Below are positions 22,700-32,508 of a DNA stretch of 64,000 nucleotides, piece after piece. The DNA is from Plenodomus lindquistii (lineage: Eukaryota; Ascomycota; Dothideomycetes; Pleosporales; Leptosphaeriaceae). The notes beneath the pieces were generated by a model that was not told where the DNA came from, did not search any database, and worked only from the letters and a program-made list of their open reading frames with translations. The stretch lies in NCBI GenBank assembly GCA_025504975.1, contig JANUWI010000001.1, positions 496,001 to 560,000 of the forward strand. The letters run 5' to 3'. Each line of letters begins with the position of its first letter. The first letter of the stretch is position 1. Both the position numbers and the translations under genes were made by a program.

Positions 22700-24022
22700 A
22701 TGGCTCTCCGCGCACCATTCTCGCGCGCTGCGACGCGTGCGACTAGCATTGCACCGTCGACATCTATACTCTCGTCTTACAACTCACAATGGAGAAGAGG
22801 CAATGCCTCAATTGCCCCACAACAAGTGACACCTGGATCCAAAGGGCCTACTGCCATGGTTTTCATGAACATGGGAGGGCCCTCGACAACAGATGAAGTC
22901 CACAGCTTTCTCAGCATGCTATTCGTATGAAGATTCCCTGTTATTCCGCAGACCAGCAGCTTACTTTTACAGGCTGACAAGGACCTCATTCCACTCGGAC
23001 CCTTCCAGAACTACATCGGGCCCTACATTGCGCGGAGACGAACACCAAAGATTCAAAAACAATACGCAGAGATTGGTGGCGGATCGCCCATTCGAAAATG
23101 GTCGGAATTCCAAGCCTCTGAAATGTGCAAGATCCTTGACAAAACATCCCCGGAGACCGCACCACATAAGCCATACGTCGCCTTTCGATACGCGAACCCC
23201 CTCACCGAAGATACATACAAGCAGATGCTAGCAGACGGGTTTGGAGGTGGTAATGGAGGCAGAGCGGTAGCATTCACACAGTACCCTCAGTACTCATGCT
23301 CCACAACGGGGTCATCACTAAACGAGCTATGGAAGTGGCGAACAAGACTAGAAGGAAAGAGGGCTACTGGAGAAGCCGAGCCAGAAGGCGCGATAAAATG
23401 GAGTGTCATCGACCGCTGGCCCGCACATCCAGGCCTCGTCGAAGCCTTCGCAAAGAACATTGAAGCGAAACTGCTAGAGTACCCCGAAGACCGTAGAGAC
23501 AACGTTGTCATTCTTTTCTCTGCGCACAGCCTGCCCATGACAGTGGTCAACCGCGGAGACCCGTACCCCTCCGAAGTCGCCGCCACAGTCTACGCTGTTA
23601 TGCAGCGCCTGGGCATGAAGTACAAGTACCGTCTTGTATGGCAGTCACAAGTCGGACCTCAACCCTGGCTCGGCGCGCAAACGTCCGATACCGTAAAGGA
23701 GTACATGAAGAAGGGACAGACAGACATGCTTCTCGTACCTATCGCTTTCACCAGCGACCACATCGAGACACTATACGAGCTGGACAAGGAAGTCATCGGC
23801 GAGGATGCCGAAGGCCACGAGGGCGTCAAGCGCGTGGAGAGTCTGAACGGTAGCCCGATTTTCATCGAAGCTCTTGCCGACTTGGCGAAGACGCATCTCG
23901 AGAGTGGAAAGGCCTGCAGTCCGCAAATGATCTTGAGGTGTCCAAAGTGCACCAGCGAAAGGTGCGCAGCATCGAAGGAGTTCTTTGCTGGCCAGACCCA
24001 GGTCATCGAGGCTACAGCGTGA
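22700..24022 (+). CDS. HEM15: Ferrochelatase, mitochondrial, with [2Fe-2S] ligand set
   Basis: Two exons: 22700-22924 and 22973-24022, 48-nt intron (GTATGA..TTTACAG), phase 0; product 424 aa. Residues 1-42 are an Arg/Ser/Ala-rich mitochondrial presequence (MALRAPFSRAATRATS). The body carries VFMNMGGPST, GPFQNYIGPYI, the FTQYPQYSCSTTGSSLN block, HSLPM and SDHIETLYELDKEV, all ferrochelatase signatures. The enzyme inserts Fe2+ into protoporphyrin IX at the matrix side of the inner membrane, the last step of haem synthesis. The C-terminus has CPKCTSERC (C-x2-C-x4-C), which together with the Cys in YSCSTTG matches the four cluster ligands known from animal ferrochelatases. The start is the ATG with a presequence; an upstream frame extension is not needed. 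It converges with the HET gene 150 bp downstream. Confidence 0.95.
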
Positions 24023-24172
24023 TGTAGAAAGTTCAGCCGTTCAAAAGCGTGTCTGTAAGAATAGCGTGGTATGCGATATATCTCATGATTCTGCCAAATG
24101 TACATCACCGAAGTCACGATTATTGTACCAATTTCAAGAAAGAGGCAAAACGATGCACTAAAATTGTGCCAT

Positions 24173-25678
24173 TCAATCACATTTCCGAGAGTCAAACGTC
24201 TCTAGAAACACAACATGTGAATGACCGCCAGTTGCTCGCGTGCAGATACCAAAGGGAACGTCAGATCCGTGGTGCGGGCTTCCATCGTAGTCAAAAACCT
24301 GCATGAACACATCAATCGTCAGGTAAACATTGAGCGTAACTAGATTTCTATTCCAATCAGCTTTCAAGTCATCGGGCCCATACTCGACATGCACAACATC
24401 GAAAGAAGCCCCATTGTCCCTTTTGATGCTGTATTTCGACCCATATGCGGTCCTCCTTCTCTTCAAGTGGAGATGGGCATTCGTTACGCTTCTGCAAAGC
24501 TCCTTGATGCAAAAAGAGCATTCGTTTGAAGACGAATGGTATGTATCACCTGGTACCCGCATCTGACAGCCTGGACATGCATAGTATGAATCTGTCAGAT
24601 CGGGGCCCATGACGAATTCGGGGTCAATGATCTTCATTGGGACTTTGAACACGGGGGATTTGTGGAAAAGGCCATCTTCGGGTTCGAGACGGCACTGTAA
24701 CATGTCCACCATGTAGAACCAGAAGCACACACACATTTCGGTGCGGTATATGCATAGGAGCTGAAGAAGGACGCTGCTAATCGGTGCATCATAGTCGACT
24801 GAAATGCTAGCCGCGTCTGAGGCGAGGTCACGTAAGGAGTAAATGCGGTCCCGAGGATATTGACATAACCTGCCAGGCAATTGATAAAAGAGCTTGATCA
24901 ACTTCTGTCTTGAGGTGGCTCGTTTCTCGAAAGCGTCCAGATATGTAGTAAACACACGCGTGTCTGTGTCGAATTCGGAAGGTGGTAACCACACGTCTCC
25001 CCTACGATCGTTGATTGCGCCGACGACTCGTGTCATTTTTGCCATGTATGGCGCTTCAATCTCAATGTCCTCGACTAGCAGTGTCAGCTTGCGTGCGAGT
25101 ATGATCTCCTGCGTGATCCAAGCGCGCCTCCAGTATTCAGCTCTGACAACTGCCAGCCAGTCGCTTTTGAGCTGTCCAATGGATTGCGGGTTGAGTTGGT
25201 CCCAGATCTCGAATCCGTCTCCTTTGCAGAATCCTGTATAGTATAGCGAAGGTGGCAGTATGTTTACAATTGCCCGACGCACACGCTCATCAAGACCTAA
25301 CCAGGAGACTACTTCAGCAGCATGAGAATAGATCAAACCCATCTGCGCTACTTGGTGGTTTCGTTCTTCGGAGGAGTTCTGGTCAATACAGAGGGCGTCG
25401 ATCCAGAAGTTGCGGGCTTGGTCGGCATACTTGAGACGAGCTACTTGCAAGAAATCCCACAAGTTTCTGCGTATATCAAACTCACGTCCATTGATTAGGA
25501 TGACCTTTTTGTCATCCTCTGAACCCCAGACATAAGAGAGACAGGTATACGTCGTGTTGATTGTGTCGTGCCTGAGGTCGCATTGTATAAGCCCAGTGGC
25601 AGAGAGTTGAGGTAGGATTGTGAGCAAGCGAATCGAGCGTTGGGTGCGATCCAGAGGTTTATAATGGGAATGAGCCAT
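24173..25678 (-). CDS. HET-domain (heterokaryon incompatibility) protein
   Basis: Single exon of 501 aa; the first true ATG is at 25678 (the frame is open further upstream but only with TTG). The HET domain spans roughly residues 45-195, with YTCLSYVWG, NLWDFLQVAR, FWIDALCIDQ and GLIYSHAAEVVSWLG, the conserved blocks of PF06985. Further on, ITQEIILARKLTLLV fits the end of the domain. At about residues 370-400 there is a CPGC..CSFC pair arrangement followed by another Cys, resembling a small zinc ribbon, which is not part of the HET domain. In fungi HET domains trigger programmed cell death upon non-self recognition when paired with a cognate partner; the specificity here is unknown. No NLR-type partner or HeLo/SesA gene is adjacent. 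Confidence 0.88.
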   Translation of the reverse strand: MAHSHYKPLDRTQRSIRLLTILPQLSATGLIQCDLRHDTINTTYTCLSYVWGSEDDKKVILINGREFDIRRNLWDFLQVARLKYADQARNFWIDALCIDQNSSEERNHQVAQMGLIYSHAAEVVSWLGLDERVRRAIVNILPPSLYYTGFCKGDGFEIWDQLNPQSIGQLKSDWLAVVRAEYWRRAWITQEIILARKLTLLVEDIEIEAPYMAKMTRVVGAINDRRGDVWLPPSEFDTDTRVFTTYLDAFEKRATSRQKLIKLFYQLPGRLCQYPRDRIYSLRDLASDAASISVDYDAPISSVLLQLLCIYRTEMCVCFWFYMVDMLQCRLEPEDGLFHKSPVFKVPMKIIDPEFVMGPDLTDSYYACPGCQMRVPGDTYHSSSNECSFCIKELCRSVTNAHLHLKRRRTAYGSKYSIKRDNGASFDVVHVEYGPDDLKADWNRNLVTLNVYLTIDVFMQVFDYDGSPHHGSDVPFGICTRATGGHSHVVFLETFDSRKCD

Positions 25679-26553
25679 CGCATATACGGGCAAACTTCGT
25701 GTAATGACGGACGAACGTTATCATACGACAGAACAGGTAATAAGCCGGTCGATGGGCCAGTCATTCCACAATAGGAATTTGCAAACTGGTTAAATGTGAA
25801 GCGAGGGGTACGATGAGATAGAAGATGTGGTGCTGAACTAGTACTGAAATAGAAACAGATTCGACGTAGCTGAGAACAATGAATGATGGAGAGACTGAGC
25901 AGGTAAAAGTTGGAGTAAGAAAATGCATAGTTGCGGGAGCTATAAGAACACTGCAGGAAGGCAGACTCCATCAGAGCACTTCTGATTGCCACTGTGTTCC
26001 AGTCGATGGAGTCCTGTAAGCGCTGGAAGTGGCACAGTCGTACGCATGCCTGCGCGACTTAGCGATTGGCGAGGTGTGCACGATTGATACCTGGTGGACT
26101 TGGGTTACATGGATTCGTTCGTTAGCAGACCAGAAGGATCCTTGCTCGGGCGTCTATAGCTGGGGTACCTGGACGCATCACGTTTCCTGGGTTGAGGCTC
26201 CATCTCATCACCGCTCAAGCTGGTGGGGGGCTGAGTGTGAGCGAATATGCCTAAGATCGAATATGTCTGACCTGTAACAGCACTGGTCGGATCTGCTCTT
26301 CATCAAAGACTTTGTTTAGAAGTTTGAGTATAGGCGCAAGTTGTGTGCACTGCTGAGTCGTTGTTGGGATATGTTGTCGTCCAGCAAGGCTGAGCGTCGA
26401 GTGGTGCAGGTGGGTGTTGAGGGTGGAATCGGGCTAATTGCTTGGCGAAAAGCGGATCCCCGAGCTGGGAAGCTCAACCACTTTTTTGAGTCTCACGCGG
26501 TCGACGATACCACCTCCCCTCCCGATCGACCCTCTCCCCACCTTGCAACCACC
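25679..26553. promoter_or_regulatory. Divergent intergenic region HET / PDA1
   Basis: 875 bp between two divergent starts. The last 60 bases before the PDA1 ATG are pyrimidine-rich (CCACCTCCCCTCCCG type), as in many strongly expressed fungal genes. Open frames over 25495-25992 are chance frames overlapping the HET start. No gene seen. Confidence 0.45.
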
Positions 26554-28057
26554 ATGCTGTCCCGGACAATCAGGAGAAGCATTGCGTCGCCCTTCCGCCG
26601 CAATGTCGTCGCCCCTGCTGCGCGGCCTGCCTTCAGGTTCGTGACCACGGACGCCGCTTCATCGCATACCGACCCGGAGAACGTGCCAGAGGTAAGCGGA
26701 GCCTGCGATGGGCCATTGGGTGGCGGCAGCGCAGGCGACAGATGACTGACGGGCAGCAGGAGGACGACAAGCCCTTCGAGGTCCGCCTTTCGGATGAGGC
26801 GTTCGAGACGTACGAGCTGGACCCCCCCTCGTACACGCTCAACACCACAAAGAAGGAGCTGAAGAAGATGTACTACGACATGGTCGCTATGCGGTAGGAA
26901 TTATTCCGCTCGGAATCCATCCTCGCCATAGCTAACGTGGGGGTTAACAGACGCATGGAAATGGCCGCCGACAGACTCTACAAGGAGAAGAAGATCCGCG
27001 GTTTCTGCCATCTCTCCACCGGTCAGGAGGCCGTCGCCGTCGGTATTGAGCATGCCATCGAGCGCTCCGACCACGTCATTACCGCCTACCGCTGCCACGG
27101 CTTCGCTTTGATGCGCGGCGCATCCGTCAAGTCCATCATCGGTGAATTGCTCGGAAGGAGGGAGGGTATCGCATACGGAAAGGGTGGATCCATGCACATG
27201 TTCGCTCCCGGCTTCTACGGTGGAAACGGTATCGTCGGTGCTCAGGTCCCCGTTGGCGCTGGTATCGCATTTGCGTGCCAGTACGAGAACAAGAAGAATG
27301 TCACTCTGGCGCTCTACGGAGACGGTGCTTCCAACCAGGGTCAGGTCTTTGAGGCTTACAACATGGCCAAGCTGTGGAACTTGCCCATCATCTTTGGCTG
27401 CGAGAGTGTGTACAAACAACACGAACTAAGAGGCTAGACTAACAAGGTCCAGACAACAAGTACGGTATGGGTACCGCTGCTAACCGCTCTTCTGCCATCA
27501 CCGAATACTACAAGCGTGGACAGTACATTCCCGGTCTGAAGATCAACGGCATGGACGTCTTGGCCGTCAAGGCTGCCGTCCAGTACGGAAAGGAGTACGC
27601 CGCCGCCGGCAAGGGACCTCTCGTCTATGAATACGTCACCTACCGTTACGGAGGACACTCCATGTCCGACCCAGGAACCACATACCGAGTGAGTAACCAC
27701 CCACAGTCGTACAACATCAAACATGCTAACACTCTCCAGACTCGCGAGGAAATCCAGCGCATGCGCAGCACCCAGGACCCCATCGCCGGCCTCAAGCAGA
27801 AACTCCTCGACTGGGGCGTCACCAGCGAGGAAGAGCTCAAGTCCATTGACAAGCAAGCCCGCTCTGAAGTCGACGCCGAAGTCGCCATCGCGGAGAAGAT
27901 GCCCGTCCCCGACCCGACCCCCAAGGTCTTGTACGAGGACATCTACGTCAAGGGCTCCGAGCCAGAATTCACCCGCGGCCGTATCCCAGAGGAGAACTTC
28001 TACTTCACTGAGCAGGACATGGGTAAGCCCAAGGAGCCTGTCGCCAGGACAGCGTAA
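26554..28057 (+). CDS. PDA1: Pyruvate dehydrogenase E1 component, alpha subunit
   Basis: Five exons: 26554-26691, 26760-26893, 26951-27405, 27453-27688 and 27740-28057; introns of 68, 57, 47 and 51 nt; product about 426 aa. The first about 35 residues are a mitochondrial presequence (MLSRTIRRSIASPFRRN). The thiamine diphosphate motif begins GDGASNQGQVFEAYNMAK and ends with NN at the exon 3/4 junction (GCE-NNKYGMGT), which fixes the splice site as CGAGA|GTGTGT. The regulatory loop YRYGGHSMSDPGTTYR contains the Ser targeted by PDH kinase in this family. It acts with E1 beta in the mitochondrial matrix, decarboxylating pyruvate and passing the acetyl group to E2. Exon 2 has a tandem acceptor CAGCAG, so a form with one extra Gln is possible. 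Codon use is strongly biased to C-ending codons, fitting high expression. Confidence 0.96.
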
Positions 28058-28421
28058 ATGGGTCGAGGAGTGATGGATGAATGAGGGGTTTTTGTGATGA
28101 TCATGAACGTGGGGTCGGTGGGGTAACTTGTAAGTCTAGGATTGATAGATTGTACATGCATGCATGCACGGTGGGCTTAAGACTCGCTTCGTCATGTCGT
28201 GTACGCGGATGAAATACCTTCAAATGTACATGTCACATTGCATCAACGAAACAGAGCGTGGCCTTGCATACACAAAAGTGTTGTTTTCATCCGTCCAAAC
28301 ATCTCAATGGCCGGGCCGGCTACATGGGTATCGATGGCGACTTAATAACTGTGTGAAAATCTGCCATGTACTACGACTTTGTCGTCTCCTCATATGAGGA
28401 AAAAAAGTACTCGAATGTCGC
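28058..28421. other. Convergent 3' region PDA1 / PUS1
   Basis: 364 bp between two stops. It holds a TGCATGCATGCA palindromic run near 28156 and both 3' UTRs. No gene seen. Confidence 0.45.
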
Positions 28422-30385
28422 TCAACCCTCCCCACCACTAGCATTCTCATCCTCCGAGTCCTCGTCAAACTTCTGCGGCTTGGCCTTGGTATCCAACTTA
28501 ATCTTTGTCGCGGCAACCCCTCCAGACGTAAGGTACAAGAACTGCGGATCCCTATAATTATCCAGATGCGTGAAGAAAGTATTGAACCTGGGAAAAAAAT
28601 CATAAATTAGCCATCAATCATCCCTCAACTCACAGACGCCGTTTCTCAAGCATATACGAGGGGATAAAAACTCACTGGTTCCCCTGCGCCTCCTCACGGA
28701 AAATCCGCTGATAAATCTCCCTCTCCTTGAACTCGTCAATCTGCTTGTCGAATTTCTTAAAGTCGATGCTCTCGCGTCCAGCGGCGCGGGCCTGCTTCTC
28801 ATTGTACGAGTCAAAGACTGGCCTTTCGAGCAAGAGGCCCAGACCAGGCGCTTTGGGGATCCGAACAATGGTGTTGCCGAAGCTTTCTTCCATGATCTTT
28901 GGGTTTGTGCCGCAGCGCACGGTGAGTGCGGCCATGCCTACCATCTTGCGGATCTGATGCATCATGAAGCTCTGGCCGTGGACTTTGAGACTCAACCACT
29001 CGGTGTCGTTGATGATGATGGGTTTGGGCGCGACTTTGAAGGACTTGATGTACCGTTGCGCAGACTTGTCGTTGAACTTCTTGTGCACCGTGTAGTTGTG
29101 GTATTTGTGGGTACCGAGATAGTTGTTGAGGGCGGCTTGGACGCGGTCTTGTCGAATGGGGGATATGCGGTAGGCTTTCTTGACATCGATGTAGGCCTTC
29201 TTCAGGGCTTTGATGGCCTCCTCGAGGGCTGAGCCGTTGACGGTGCCTTCAGGGAGGGCCTTGGAGCCGTCGGTGGTGTTGTCGACGGTGAGGGCAGGGT
29301 CATTTTGTTGGATGGATTCGATAGCTTCCTTGACTTCGGTTTCAGTGGCAGTGGGTTCTATGCCTTCCATAGTTGACGTGGTTTCCTCTGCTTTCTTGTC
29401 CTCAATCGAAGCGTCGATGATGGGATCTACTCCTGGCTCTGCGTCGACTGCTTCGACGTTGTATAGCGCCTCGTGCACGAGCGGCCGTATCGAATCGTCT
29501 AGAGAGTCCAGAATCGGCTTGATGTGCTTCTCTTCCACGTCTGACCAGAAGTCGGCCACCTCGGCCTGTCGCGAGCGGTACCCTTCGAGGTCGTTTTCCT
29601 TCTCGGCATACTCCTCCAGCTTCTTACCCAGGAAGCTTGAGGGATGCGGCGGAAGGAAAGAATGCGTAGGAATCAAGTACTCGTACCATCTCGAGTCGCA
29701 TGCCTGGTAGCAGCTGAAGGACCCAACGGTGCGCTGGATGCCCCATACCCTGATTTGGTCGGACAGGTTGTCATTGATCTTCTGGACAATATCGTCATCC
29801 TCGATGATCAGCTTGAGCGACACTACATTGCCCGCAGCGTGTACACCCTTGTCGGTACGAGCGCATCGAACGAGGGACGATTTCTTGGGGTCGGAGGCGT
29901 TTGCCTTTGAGATTGCGCCAGCGGCGACGAATGCATTGAAGAGGTCGCCCTCAATTGTCTTCTGCTTATTGTCGATTTGCATGCCCTTGTAGCCAGTGCC
30001 CGAATATCCAATCATGACGGCCACCTTGCGCTTCGGTCTGCGCTCCTCGGCCTCGACCTCTTCTGCAGGAAATGCAGCTGGTAGGGCAGGTCTCTCGTTC
30101 TCGCCCTTCTCCTCGTGCTCCTTGTCGCGCGCCTGCTGGGTCTCGTTGCGGCCTCGTCTATCTAGGAGTGTGGAGCTTGCTTAGTTAGATATGCAGCTTC
30201 ACCACTGCCAGAGAGACATACCCATGGTCCTTACGCCCCATATTCCTCTTCTTGTTCGGACGGCTTCCGTGCTGAAGGCGTCCACCTCCCCGCGACGCAT
30301 TGCGGCGGTCGCGATCTGCCCATTTGCGCTTTTTGTCGTGATTTGGCGAGCCGCCGGGGCCGCGCGAACCCTCGTTGTCGGCCAT
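28422..30385 (-). CDS. PUS1: tRNA pseudouridine synthase, TruA/Pus1 family
   Basis: Three exons: 30385-30222, 30157-28676 and 28587-28422; introns of 64 nt (GTATGT..GATAG) and 88 nt (GTGAGT..CCCAG); product about 603 aa. Residues 1-55 are Gly/Arg/Lys-rich and may direct nuclear import. The catalytic region has MIGYSGTGYKG and RCARTDKGVHAAGN; the Asp of RTDKGVHA is the catalytic residue in the family. A second conserved block, HGQSFMMHQIRKMVGM, lies near residue 440. The last exon, missed if the GTGAGT is not spliced, adds NTFFTHLDNY, DPQFLYL and an acidic tail. An acidic insert of about 110 residues (EAVDAEPGVD..., around 215-320) interrupts the domain and is probably a disordered loop, common in fungal Pus1. 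It modifies U in tRNAs and some other RNAs. It diverges from TFIIE alpha. Confidence 0.92.
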
Positions 30386-30789
30386 TGGCGCAGCGGAAGA
30401 CGACTCGGCAGCTTGCTCCAGGCAGGAGAGCAATGGGGCATGAGGTGGTGGAGGTGAAGGTCCCGCAGGTCCAAGGTTCGAGGCTGGGCTGCGGTGAACT
30501 GTGGGGTGGAACTTTTCTCGAGGCAAGCAGCGACCGTAGCGCGCGCGGCTCACCCTCACCGCCTTTGCGACCGCCCGCCCTATGCAAGCGTATGCGACAG
30601 TGAAGCCTGCGACTCTCTCTCTGCCGTCCACCTCTCCACCTGCCGCGACGCTCCAGTCAACCCACGCCTGCGCAGTCACCCTGAAGCCGGGCATCAAGTC
30701 AAGGCTCTCGGCGCAGTTTGGACTCTCCGGGGACAGCGAACGCCTACCAACTTGCGCCGGCGCATCGACAGCAGGCGGCCGCAGTGGCC
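30386..30789. promoter_or_regulatory. Divergent promoter PUS1 / TFIIE alpha
   Basis: 404 bp between two ATGs, G/C-rich, no TATA box seen. Open frames here are extensions of the flanking frames without family support. Confidence 0.45.
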
Positions 30790-32061
30790 ATGGATCCTGT
30801 AGACGCCGCCAAGCAGCTGGTGCGCATGGTGGTGCGCATGTTCTACGATACAGATCACATTGTAGTCCTCGATGCGCTATGCTACCACGTCGCCATGCCC
30901 ATGAACGATCTCGTGCTGATCCTGGATGCGGGCAAGAACTCGAAGCACGTGGGCAAAGTCGTGGGTAAGCTCAAGGAAGCAGGCTTGTGCTCATCGTAAG
31001 TATACAAGGCACGCCAAGTGCCAAAGTTGCTCACAGCTTTCAGATTCTCCCAGCAAGTCATGAGGGAAGGTGCTACCAAGCAGACGAGCAAGGAATACTT
31101 CTACATCGACTGGGCGCGCGCGTTTGATGCCGTTAAGTACCGAGTCCACAAGATCGATGCAGCAGTCAAGAAAGACGCAAAGCCGACAACGGAGAAGACT
31201 GAGCTCAAGTGCCAGCGCTGCAAGTCACAGTACACAACAATGCAGGCCCTCGACCACCCGGACCCAGACCCCGGCCCAGACGACAGTGGCTTCATATGTT
31301 CGCGTTGTGGGTTCCGTTTAGACGAGATCGACCCCGAGATCCAAGCAGACACAGTGGATGATCGTCCCGCCAAATTCAACAAACTGTTCGGCCCCATTCT
31401 CACACTCATGGCCGAGATGGACAAGCTAAAGGTGCCAGCTGTCGAGGGCAAGGACGCCATCGAAGCCAGAATCGAGATACCGCGAGACAAGACCATCGAC
31501 CCTGGGACCAAACACGAGGTTGTGGAAACGACCTTCTCTCGGCCAACAGCTGTCAGGGGACTGGACACTGGCCCAGAGAAGATCAGCGTGCAAATTGGAT
31601 CAAGTGCGGAGCAGAACGAGAAGCAGCGTGCAGCTGAAAAGGCTCGGCAGGAGAAGATTGCCAAGCAGAATCAATTGCCATCGTGGCATACGGAATCGAC
31701 CGTCACCAAGGATGCTGCTGGTAACACTACCACAATCAAAGAAGAGGCACTCGGAACAGGCGTTTCCGGTATCAAACTGGAGGTTGGGGAGACGAAGCCA
31801 GCCAACCAAAACCTCGACGACGTCTTTGCCCAGATTGAAGCTGAGCGACGTAGGAAAGAAGAGGAAGAAGACGACGATGATGACGACGACGATGATGACG
31901 AGTTTGAGGATGTGGCGGTTGGCACACCGAGTGCTCTCCCAGATGCCAAGCGTATAAAGATGGAGTCGTCGGCCGCTCCCACGCCATCCAATGCCGCCAC
32001 ACCAGCAGCGTCTAACGGTGGAGACGAAAGCGAGGAAGACGAGTTTGAAGACGTAAAGTGA
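30790..32061 (+). CDS. TFA1: Transcription initiation factor IIE, alpha subunit
   Basis: Two exons: 30790-30995 and 31044-32061, 48-nt intron with GTAAGT..TTTCAG; product about 407 aa. Residues 1-110 form the TFE/IIE alpha winged helix (KQLVRMVVRMFYDTDHIVVLDAL, here residues 8-30), with KEYFYIDWARAFDAVKYRV at its end. A four-Cys zinc ribbon follows: CQRC near residue 136 and CSRC near 165. The C-terminal third is charged, with a run of Asp (from a GAC/GAT repeat at about 31870-31900) and the acidic repeat DEFEDV near both 31900 and the stop. TFIIE recruits and stimulates TFIIH at RNA polymerase II promoters. The start is the only ATG preceding the winged helix. The phase-2 junction restores LCSSFSQQ. 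Confidence 0.93.
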
Positions 32062-32508
32062 TTTTCTGCATTAGCGCTGGCGTTTGCATCATTTTTGGCG
32101 TTATAGATTGGGTTAGAGAATGTACGATAGTATGGCCGACTCTCAAGGAATGGCCTTAGCCCTGCACCAGCCTTACAGAATCACGTAAAGTTGAACTTGC
32201 TCAACATCCAGTGGCTAGTGTCCAGCAAGCAAAACTTGTCTGTGTTCTGCAGCATAGTATCATTTAGTACTATTGTATAGTTGTGCCTGCATTCTTGGTC
32301 GGTCTCGATAATGATGAAGACGCGGCGGGTAGTTGCATGCACCCCTGCCGTCCCCACGGCGCTGGAACTTTAGGCGAGCTTCCACCATCCCACCTCATCA
32401 TCTCCCCGCGTGCCTGCACCTCCGCGAACCCCCCACTTGCGCCATTCACGACTCACTGGTTAGCCGAATCGCCTGGCCGATGGACGAGACCCTGTATCGC
32501 AATTGAAC
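32062..32508. promoter_or_regulatory. Intergenic, SRP72 promoter region
   Basis: 447 bp between tandem genes. The half near SRP72 is rich in short pyrimidine tracts (CCACCATCCCACCTCATCATC). No gene or clear element is seen. Confidence 0.4.

Noticed and set aside
26901..27422. 173-codon frame antisense to PDA1
   Set aside because: Shadow frame produced by the C-ending codon bias of PDA1.
30386..30697. Upstream extension of the PUS1 first exon
   Set aside because: In-frame but has no family support; it crosses the divergent promoter. The ATG at 30385 gives a normal basic N-terminus.
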